From the NCBI GenBank assembly GCA_937915565.1, contig CALDMH010000020.1:1-17092 (forward strand): a DNA stretch of 17,092 nucleotides. The letters run 5' to 3'. The stretch comes from an uncultured Clostridia bacterium (GTDB taxonomy: Bacteria > Bacillota > Clostridia > Christensenellales > Borkfalkiaceae). The position numbers were made by a program, and so were the translations under genes. Below, piece by piece: positions 6,670 through 13,331 of this stretch (position 1 is its first letter; every line of letters starts with the position of its first letter). The notes below the pieces were generated by a model. The model was not told the DNA's origin, searched no databases, and worked only from the letters and a program-made list of their open reading frames with translations.

Positions 6670-8494
6670 GGACTATTCCTTTAACGACTCTTTCGGATGT
6701 GCTCGGCTCGTTGCGATAAAGTTCGTTGCTCCATTTTTCCGCAACTAAATCTATCTCCGCTTTTTCAAGACAATCGAAAAGTTCCTTTCTTTGCGCCACG
6801 TACTCCTTATCCGTCGCATCAGGATAATAGAAATAGAAATTGTCGCAAAGGTACATAAGGGGCGTTGCTCTGACTTCTTCAAGCCGCCTGATATATTCTT
6901 TTTTATCTTTTTCACTCATTGCGGAATCGGCAATTTTCTTCTCGCCGTTCTCGACGGCGCGCTTTGCCGCGTAAAGAACGTCCGTAGGATTGCTCTCTGC
7001 GCTTTCGCCCGAGCCGAAGGAATTGAAAACGGGTGCTTCGCCCTTCTCCTCGATTGCTTTATAGTTCTCGTGAAAAAGCCTTATAACCTCCCTGACGGCG
7101 TCCGCTCCCAAACCGTAATAAAGTTCGATAAACTCGTCTATAAGTCGATTATCGTCGAGTTTCGAGTTCCACATAAGCTTCCTGTAAGCGTATGCTCTTA
7201 TCTTATTTTGCCAAGTGTGGCAAGTATCGTGCGAGCCCTGAACGCAAAGATAAGTTATGCCGTAATCTTTAAATCCGCGAACGTCCTTGCCGATATTTTT
7301 AAACGAATCGTATAAAAACAAATAGCGATGAAAATCGGCGTCGTAAGCCCAAAACCAGAAATTTTTTGCGATAACGCGCCATTCCGTCATAGCCTTCTTA
7401 ACGTGCGGCATTTGCTTTTGCGAAAAATAATCGTAATAACCGTTGCGAAACAACGCGAACTGAATTATCAGATTTTCGTCCGCAACGACCGTTTCGTCTA
7501 TGGGCTTTAAAACACCGTTTTCCGTTTTCACGGGGGCGTCCTTCGCGTAGTCGTAAGCAAAGGTCATAAGTTTTATCTTTCTTCCGTTCTTTTCCGCGAG
7601 GTATTTGTTAAGCTCGCGGACGATTACGTTGCAAAACCTTATCAAAATTCCGCTTCTGCCGTAAATTTTTTCAAGTTCGCGGTTATGCTCGTCGTCGTAA
7701 TAATACTCGCCGTCCTCCTGCGTGAAACAAAAGGTTTCAACCTCGGGATAAGCCTCAATATCCTTTTTCATCTCGTCGATGACGATTTTCGCAACGCTTA
7801 TCTCCTTGGTTTCGTCAAGCTTTCCGTCCGCGGTGATACCGTTCGTTAGGTCAATCGTCGGAAGGATTTCGGCGTTGACGTAAATAAATCGATAAAATTC
7901 GGGGTGAGCGTTGCCGTATTTTTCAAACGGAACGTAAAAATGGAAATTGTGGTTCACGTTTCTTCCGTAAACGGTTTTCTTCCCGCCGTGGCGCGCGTCC
8001 ACGTCGGTGAAAAGGTCAACCGTCCGCGTTCTCGCAACGTGGTCGAAATCCGCGTGTTCCTGAAACGTATCGCCGAAAAGATACGTCCGCATCTCGAAAT
8101 CGGGATTTGAAACGTAACTTTCTTCGGGAATTTTAATTTCCGCTCGCGGCAGATATTCCGCTTCCGCGGTTAAAAACCGCACGCCTAAAAAACGCTCGAT
8201 ATAATCGTAAACCCCGTACATTGCCCCGCGCGACGTTCTTGCGGCTATCAGAACGATTCCGTTTAACGCGCCCACCGAAAACCCGTCGCCGCTCACGCCG
8301 ACCAACGCGTTTTCGTAGTCTTTTTCGGAAACGACGGCAGAACGCCCGACGGAAAAGCGAACTTTTCCGTCGGGCTCGTTTGAAATTTCAAGACTGTCGC
8401 CCGTAGTTTTTAAAACGTATTCTTTAAGTTTTTCCGCCGAGTATAAAACGCATTCGTCCGCGTTTTTCCCGACGATTATTTTGCCTTGCGTCAT
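6659..8494 (-). CDS. DUF4838 protein with GH67N-like N-terminal domain
   Basis: A 611-residue protein with no signal peptide, so it is predicted to be cytoplasmic. Residues 1-115 resemble the N-terminal domain of GH67 alpha-glucuronidases and GH20: IIVGKNADE at the start, AEKLKEYVLKTTGD, then SRGAMYGVYDYIERFLGVRFL (88-108). The rest fits DUF4838, a presumed TIM-barrel hydrolase family: NHNFHFYVP (181-189), HPEFYRF, FCFTQEDGEYYYDD (255-268) and FWFWAYDADFHRY (379-391). Acidic residues in the QEDG segment are candidate catalytic or binding residues, but the family has no firmly established reaction, so the substrate is unknown. It is the last gene of the sugar-transporter cluster, suggesting that it acts on an imported oligosaccharide. 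The start is ATG 8494; no SD precedes it. Instead a 25-bp-period direct repeat fills the gap to the upstream gene. Confidence 0.8.
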   Translation of the reverse strand: MTQGKIIVGKNADECVLYSAEKLKEYVLKTTGDSLEISNEPDGKVRFSVGRSAVVSEKDYENALVGVSGDGFSVGALNGIVLIAARTSRGAMYGVYDYIERFLGVRFLTAEAEYLPRAEIKIPEESYVSNPDFEMRTYLFGDTFQEHADFDHVARTRTVDLFTDVDARHGGKKTVYGRNVNHNFHFYVPFEKYGNAHPEFYRFIYVNAEILPTIDLTNGITADGKLDETKEISVAKIVIDEMKKDIEAYPEVETFCFTQEDGEYYYDDEHNRELEKIYGRSGILIRFCNVIVRELNKYLAEKNGRKIKLMTFAYDYAKDAPVKTENGVLKPIDETVVADENLIIQFALFRNGYYDYFSQKQMPHVKKAMTEWRVIAKNFWFWAYDADFHRYLFLYDSFKNIGKDVRGFKDYGITYLCVQGSHDTCHTWQNKIRAYAYRKLMWNSKLDDNRLIDEFIELYYGLGADAVREVIRLFHENYKAIEEKGEAPVFNSFGSGESAESNPTDVLYAAKRAVENGEKKIADSAMSEKDKKEYIRRLEEVRATPLMYLCDNFYFYYPDATDKEYVAQRKELFDCLEKAEIDLVAEKWSNELYRNEPSTSERVVKGIVPAV

Positions 8495-8495
8495 A

Positions 8496-8543
8496 ATTAT
8501 TTTAAGATATGTTAAGCCGTATTATTTTAAGATATATTAAGCC
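8496..8543. repeat. Imperfect 23-bp tandem direct repeat at a gene junction
   Basis: ATTATTTTAAGATATGTTAAGCC-like copies lie at 8496-8518 and 8521-8543, matching at 22 of 23 positions with a 25-bp period. The right copy contains the last codons and TAA stop of the TIM-barrel lipoprotein gene; the left copy is a ghost of that gene end and occupies the place where an SD for the DUF4838 gene would be expected. It looks like a local tandem duplication. Confidence 0.85.
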
Positions 8544-10081
8544 AAAACTATAAGTGCGCCTTCGCCCGCATCGAGAGTGAGCGGAATACTTCCTCCCACG
8601 ACGTCGGCCGTTTCGCCTCTTTGAATAACCGTGTATCTGTAATTCGATTTATCGAAATCGAGCCTTACGTCGGTTTTATTCTCTCTGTCGTAATTAACGA
8701 CGTAAAGAGCGGTTTTCCCTTTGTAATTGAAGCAACCGACGAAGCAATCTCCGCCGCTTACGGAAGAAAGCTGACGATAACTGCCTGCGGCAACGACGTC
8801 CTCGCCCGGTTCTCCGTCGGTTATAACCGCCTTGACGGCGTTCTCACCGTGAACGAGAATCTTTTCGGACGACGCGTGCATAAGGTATTCGTCTACGGCT
8901 TGCACCTGCGTGTTCGCGCGTTTTGCGTAATAATACCAACGCGTGAGATTTCCGTCTGCGCCGATAAGTCCGTTACGATTGGTGAAATCGTAAGTTCCGC
9001 CTGCCTCGTAAGCGAAATAGAAGGGCTGAATAAGCGGGAAATACTGAATTGCCTTCGCGCCGTAACAAAGAGCGAGGTTCACGTCGAACAAAAGCTCGCC
9101 CTCCGAAGGATACGGGGGCTTGGATTCAATCCACTGCATTTCGTCGTTCCACTGCCCGCCGGCTTGAAGCATTCTCCAAAACGGCACTTTATACTTCTTC
9201 GAGTAGTCCCTGTATTTGGAAAGAATGTTATACATAAGCGAAGTCATAACGCTTTCGGGCGTGTCGTCGCTAAGGTACGGGTACTGCGTTGCGGAAAGCA
9301 TCTTCGGCTTTGCGTCCTTAAAAAGCAATTCGAGATAAGCGTCGAACTCCATCGGGCTCGAATAGCCCCAGAAGTTGTCCACTCCCGCCCAGTAGCCGCG
9401 CGCATTCATATAAACGTCCATTCCGGCGGTGTTGGAAGCGGAATAGAACGAGTCCGTCAAAAGCCCGATATTATCGAGCTGCGCGGTGAACGGCTCGTCG
9501 TAAGAATGTAAACCGATAAAGCTCTTTCTCGTTCCGTTTTCCGAAAGTTCGTCTACGATTTCTTCGAGAATTTTCTTTCCGCTTTCGGTGTAAAGAGGCT
9601 GTTTGTCCAAATCAACGTCCGTCGTGTGATTGCCAAGCTGACTCATTACCCAATATGAATCGACAAAATAACCTATACCGTACTTTTCGCAAAGGTCGAG
9701 AGATTTATGAATGTTAACGTTAGACCCGCCGTAAGAGTGTCTGTCAACGGAATATACGAACATATTTATTCCGCATTCGCTTAAAACGTTATAGTAATAG
9801 TCCGTTAAAAAATCGGGCGAATCCGCGCCTTCGACGCTTCCGCCGGAAGCGTAAGGAACGTAAAAGCCGCCTATCGGCATAACGTCGCTTCCGCCCATTA
9901 TTTCGTAAGAAAGCGCGTACACCTCGCTCTCGGCGATTTTGTCGCTCTCAACGTAATCCATTCCCTCTTCGTAAAGCTTAACCTGCGGTTTATCGGCGTT
10001 CCCTGTGGTTTTGCAGCCCGCAAACGAACTCACAGCCGCGGTTAAAGCCATCGTGAGAGCCAAAAGCTTTTTATTTTTCAT
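8537..10081 (-). CDS. TIM-barrel-like lipoprotein, probable glycoside hydrolase superfamily
   Basis: A 514-residue protein. Residues 1-22 are a lipoprotein signal with lipobox SFAGC (Cys23). The body looks like a TIM barrel of the glycoside hydrolase A type: GGFYVPYASGG (71-81), a strand/helix pattern with ECGINMFVYSVDRHSYGG (102-119), YGIGYFVDSYWVM (134-146), then FIGLHSYDEP (188-197), where Asp195-Glu196 sits like the acid/base residue at the end of strand 4. PFWRMLQAGGQWND (300-313) and a YGAKAIQYFPL strand (340-350) follow. The C-terminal 110 residues form a beta sandwich (VGCFNYKGKTALYVVNYD). This resembles GH42- or GH5-like enzymes in outline, but I cannot assign a family or a second catalytic residue. 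Its ATG overlaps the end of the upstream gene by 11 nt and its SD AGGAGG lies inside that gene. It is likely anchored on the outer face of the membrane. Confidence 0.65.
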   Translation of the reverse strand: MKNKKLLALTMALTAAVSSFAGCKTTGNADKPQVKLYEEGMDYVESDKIAESEVYALSYEIMGGSDVMPIGGFYVPYASGGSVEGADSPDFLTDYYYNVLSECGINMFVYSVDRHSYGGSNVNIHKSLDLCEKYGIGYFVDSYWVMSQLGNHTTDVDLDKQPLYTESGKKILEEIVDELSENGTRKSFIGLHSYDEPFTAQLDNIGLLTDSFYSASNTAGMDVYMNARGYWAGVDNFWGYSSPMEFDAYLELLFKDAKPKMLSATQYPYLSDDTPESVMTSLMYNILSKYRDYSKKYKVPFWRMLQAGGQWNDEMQWIESKPPYPSEGELLFDVNLALCYGAKAIQYFPLIQPFYFAYEAGGTYDFTNRNGLIGADGNLTRWYYYAKRANTQVQAVDEYLMHASSEKILVHGENAVKAVITDGEPGEDVVAAGSYRQLSSVSGGDCFVGCFNYKGKTALYVVNYDRENKTDVRLDFDKSNYRYTVIQRGETADVVGGSIPLTLDAGEGALIVLA

Positions 10082-11780
10082 TCTTCTTCCTCCTTATGAG
10101 CGCGTAAACGACAGGTAAAAGCGCAGCCGTGGCAACGCCCGCCCCGACGCTCCCCGAACAGCTGCCCGCAGGCTTACCGCTCGTATTTCCGCCGCTCAAC
10201 TTTCCGTTTGCGATTTTGCTTGCGAGAAGGTCGTCGTTATCGGGTTTCGTAACGTAATCGAAATCCTTGGTTTTATCCCTTTTGTTCGATTTATATTCGG
10301 GCGTTTCGGCATATTTTCTCGCGAGTTCGTTATCCGTGTTTTTAATGCGGAAATTATCTATCGAGAAATTAGCGATAGCCGTATATTTAAGCCCTTCGGA
10401 ATCAATCGAAGTCGAGCCGACGGTGAATATTCTGACGTAACCCGTGCGGGTTAAGCCAAGGTCGTAAGCAAAATAAGGCGTACCCCAGTCCTCGTCGCCG
10501 TCGAATCTATAATAAAGTTCGACAAGTCCGTCGGTTACGGTAAGTTTTACGTTTACCGTTCTGCCCTGCACCGTGTTCTTATCCCAAAGGCTGAAAGATT
10601 TATCTTGACTGCCATACATAGAAGCAATCGCTTTCGGGTGAGCCATATCTCTGTCGTAAAGAACGTATCTCGGGTAAGCGTAATGCTCGGTGTGATTGAA
10701 ATGCCTTTGAGGCGTACTCATAGGAATACCCTCGAATTGAAGCCACGTCGAATTTCTTACGGTTGCGTCCGTTGTGAAATCCACGGAATCGACGCCGAAA
10801 GCAATGCCGAACCAAGTGCTTATGAGTTTGGTTACGTTGCCGTTTTCGTCATATTCCGCTTCCGTGCAAAGGTCGGAAATATCGAAAGTAAGCTCGAAGT
10901 TGGAATAAACGTAACGCGTGGTGAAATATGCGTTAGCCGCATTTTTAAACGTGAGTTTTCCGTCCTCCACTTTAAGCGAGGAGGGATTCATCGGCGAAGC
11001 TTCCGATTTTGAAGAAAATACGTTGGCGTTATAGCCGCCGTCGTCGAAAGTTTCGAGATAATCGATGGTTTCGGGCGCGTCGTACTTATAACCGATAACG
11101 CTCACTTCGGAAAGAACCACGTCGTTGCCGTTTTCGGAGAAAAACGCAAAACAACCGGACGCGTCGGCAATGGGTTGCCCTTTCGCGTATTTAACGCCTT
11201 CAATCGAAAAATCGATTTTATCGTTTGAGGTAACGGAAATTTCAACGCTTATATCCTTGCCGAACTGCAAAGAAGCGAATTCCGCCGTCTGATAAACGTC
11301 GCTTTTTTGTTTGTTTGCGTCGTAATAATGCAAACCGACGTTGATTTTGCCGTTCACGCTCGTGAAAGCAAGCTCGAATGACTCCGCCGCTCCGATATAC
11401 GAATTGATTTTTTTCATTCCGAAGCACACGGAAAACTTACCGCTTTCGGCAAGTTCTTTGATATTCACCTTGCAGCTCATATCGAAAAGATTCGGTATGC
11501 CGTACTTGCCGTTGTTTACTATTCTTGCCTTTGAAAAAAGCGAAGAAACGGAACTTTCCTTGCCGAAATAAGCTTTTCCGTTCTTTGCGGAAACGTCGCC
11601 TTTTATAAAAAAGTCGCCTTTATTTATCGTGCTACCCGAAATCGAAGCCTGCGAAACGACGTACTCCTTTGACGAGCCTGCCTCCGCCTTTTGCGCGGGG
11701 CTGAAAAACACGCACGCGGACGCCGTTATGGCGGCGACCGCAAGAGCCGTTTTCTTAAAGAATTTCATTTTTTTAAACAT
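10071..11780 (-). CDS. Surface protein with two lectin-like domains and Cys-type C-terminal anchor
   Basis: A 569-residue exported protein. Residues 1-34 are a signal peptide (KKTALAVAAITASACVFF, cleavage near KAEA). Two concanavalin/LamG-like jelly-roll regions follow, at about 40-233 and 242-480. The second has the characteristic opening YLETFDDGGY and a VEDGKLTF / NFELTFDI pattern, plus GLVELYYRFDGDEDW, as in sugar-binding or DUF1080-like domains. A polar linker (about 485-538) leads to SCSGSVGAG (540-548), a membrane helix (about 546-562) and RRKKNEK. This tail parallels GCSSSVG...RKKEKKS of the surface protein at 2924-5347. A TTG start at 11810 is possible, but TTGGAG lies 5 nt before ATG 11780, so I chose that. 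It overlaps the binding-protein gene by 8 nt and the next gene by 11 nt. The likely role is glycan binding at the cell surface (inference). Confidence 0.75.
   Translation of the reverse strand: MFKKMKFFKKTALAVAAITASACVFFSPAQKAEAGSSKEYVVSQASISGSTINKGDFFIKGDVSAKNGKAYFGKESSVSSLFSKARIVNNGKYGIPNLFDMSCKVNIKELAESGKFSVCFGMKKINSYIGAAESFELAFTSVNGKINVGLHYYDANKQKSDVYQTAEFASLQFGKDISVEISVTSNDKIDFSIEGVKYAKGQPIADASGCFAFFSENGNDVVLSEVSVIGYKYDAPETIDYLETFDDGGYNANVFSSKSEASPMNPSSLKVEDGKLTFKNAANAYFTTRYVYSNFELTFDISDLCTEAEYDENGNVTKLISTWFGIAFGVDSVDFTTDATVRNSTWLQFEGIPMSTPQRHFNHTEHYAYPRYVLYDRDMAHPKAIASMYGSQDKSFSLWDKNTVQGRTVNVKLTVTDGLVELYYRFDGDEDWGTPYFAYDLGLTRTGYVRIFTVGSTSIDSEGLKYTAIANFSIDNFRIKNTDNELARKYAETPEYKSNKRDKTKDFDYVTKPDNDDLLASKIANGKLSGGNTSGKPAGSCSGSVGAGVATAALLPVVYALIRRKKNEK
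10089..10094 (-). promoter_or_regulatory. SD embedded in the upstream coding region
   Basis: AGGAGG lies 7 nt before the ATG at 10081 of the TIM-barrel lipoprotein. The same bases encode Arg-Arg of the basic tail (RRKKNEK) of the upstream surface protein, so one sequence serves both as a membrane-anchor stop-transfer tail and as a ribosome binding site. Confidence 0.85.
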
Positions 11781-13269
11781 TTCTACTCCAATCGTCCCAG
11801 TTTTCTTCAATGAAGCCTATAACGTCGTTATTCCAAAGCTCCTCGGCGGTTTTATTCGTTCCGTCGTCCTTGATGAACGATTGAGCAAACGTGAGATTCG
11901 CAAAATGGTTTACGCTCGAATTGATATACACGGGCGACTTAACCATAGTGTTCGTTATTGCCGTAACTTCCTTGGAAAGATTGTGCTGAACCTTAAACCA
12001 GGCGTTGAGATTCGAGGCGTCGAAAAGCGATGCGTCCGCAAGTCTTACGGAAGCGGGAAGGTTGGTGGCTTTCATAAATTCCGAAGTCCCCTTATCGGAA
12101 TAGAAATATTTAAGAAACGCCTTTGCTCCCTCTTTCGACGAAGAATATTCGGGAATGAAAACGTACTGCTCGGAAGCGTTGTTATACATAAGGTTGCGGG
12201 CTTCTTTAATCTTCTTGAAGTCCTTATCGCTGCAAAGTTCGCTCGAAGTTTTTCCTTCGTCCACTTCGGCGACGATTGCCGAAAGCGTTTCGTCCGTCAT
12301 AGTTTTGTCTTCGAGTTTCTCCACGATTTTGCTTATAACCGGCATTTTCATCATAACGAAGTTTTCTTTCGTTCCTTTGGATTCCTTCATAAGCCAGCTG
12401 CCGTTTATAGTCATCGCCGCCTCGCCGTTAAGGAACTTAACCTGCGACGCCGTGAAGTCGTCCTTCGTGGAATCAGGGTGAACGAAGTTTGCGCTGAGTA
12501 TGGATTCGATTACTTCCAAAGCCTTGAATCTTCCGTCCTTTCTCGTGAAAACTTCCTTGGAGGGCGAAGTGCCGTCCTCGGCTTTTAACTGCATAGTGGT
12601 GTTGTAATAATAATCTATTCCGTCGTATTGAGCCTCCCACGCGTAAGCGGCGTAGTTCCAATATCCGTTGTTGTTGGAGTCGTTATAGAATATCCAGGGC
12701 TTAACCTCGGTTATGCTTGCAACGAGCGTTTCGAGTTCGTCCGTGGTGTTTGGAACGGCGTATTTAACTCCGTCGATAATATCGGCGTTGTAAATGAGCG
12801 AGCACCAGCCGTTGCCGTAAGTTAAAAACCTCGTTTTTCCGTCGGCTTCTTTAACGCCGTTTAAAAGATAATCGTAATATTTTTCTCTTATCGTAACGCT
12901 TTCGCCGTCGGCCTTGCTGTCCAAAACGTCGTCGAGATTTATAAACGAATCGTTATATTTCGACGTGTTAAGCATCGTAAAATAAAGGTCGTAGGGGTTG
13001 CCGTTTCCGCTTTCCAGCGATTTGATTATCGTTCCGGCGTTGCTTTCAAGCGTAAGGTCGGCGCGATATTGAGTTTGCGAAGCGTTGAAATCCGCAACGA
13101 TTTTCTCCATAAATTCCTTGCCGTAACCGGAATTCCAGTAATAAATCATTATTTCGTTGGGGTCGCCCTTGTTTTCGCCGCTCTGCGAATTGCCTCCGCA
13201 AGCCGCAAAAGCCGTGACGCCCATAACGAGCGCGGATAAAATCGTTATCGCCTTTTTGAATTTCTTCAT
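11773..13269 (-). CDS. CUT1 sugar ABC transporter substrate-binding lipoprotein
   Basis: A 498-residue extracellular solute-binding protein, family 1 type. The lipobox AFAAC places the lipidated cysteine at residue 24, followed by a GGNSQSGENKG linker. The mature protein begins with a typical strand-helix, IMIYYWNSGYGKEFMEKIVADFN (40-62), then ESGNGNPYDLYF. It also contains the family features GEAAMTINGSWLM in the middle and YVFIPEYSSSKEGAKAFLKYFYSDKG near the end. It should deliver an oligosaccharide to the two permeases encoded upstream; the sugar cannot be told from sequence. The start is ATG 13269 with AAAGGAG 7 nt before it. The gene is separated by 62 nt from the phosphatase lipoprotein. 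I see no promoter or terminator there, so it is probably in the same transcript. Confidence 0.92.
   Translation of the reverse strand: MKKFKKAITILSALVMGVTAFAACGGNSQSGENKGDPNEIMIYYWNSGYGKEFMEKIVADFNASQTQYRADLTLESNAGTIIKSLESGNGNPYDLYFTMLNTSKYNDSFINLDDVLDSKADGESVTIREKYYDYLLNGVKEADGKTRFLTYGNGWCSLIYNADIIDGVKYAVPNTTDELETLVASITEVKPWIFYNDSNNNGYWNYAAYAWEAQYDGIDYYYNTTMQLKAEDGTSPSKEVFTRKDGRFKALEVIESILSANFVHPDSTKDDFTASQVKFLNGEAAMTINGSWLMKESKGTKENFVMMKMPVISKIVEKLEDKTMTDETLSAIVAEVDEGKTSSELCSDKDFKKIKEARNLMYNNASEQYVFIPEYSSSKEGAKAFLKYFYSDKGTSEFMKATNLPASVRLADASLFDASNLNAWFKVQHNLSKEVTAITNTMVKSPVYINSSVNHFANLTFAQSFIKDDGTNKTAEELWNNDVIGFIEENWDDWSRNV
11786..11789 (-). promoter_or_regulatory. RBS fixing the start of the lectin-like protein
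   Basis: TTGGAG followed by TAGAA and ATG at 11780. The SD is inside the last codons of the binding-protein gene (DWSRNV), and the ATG overlaps its TAA region, which indicates translational coupling. Confidence 0.78.
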
Positions 13270-13331
13270 TTTTTTTACTCCTTTCGTTCTTTGAATTTAC
13301 TATTTGTTTTAAGCCGCAAAACGACTTTATT

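Noticed and set aside
11629..12588. Plus-strand open frame of 319 codons (and similar long plus-strand frames at 8621-9511, 3899-4495 and 14643-15281)
   Set aside because: These are antisense to well-supported genes, rich in Arg, His and Phe as expected from reverse-frame codons, and have no SD or recognisable domains.
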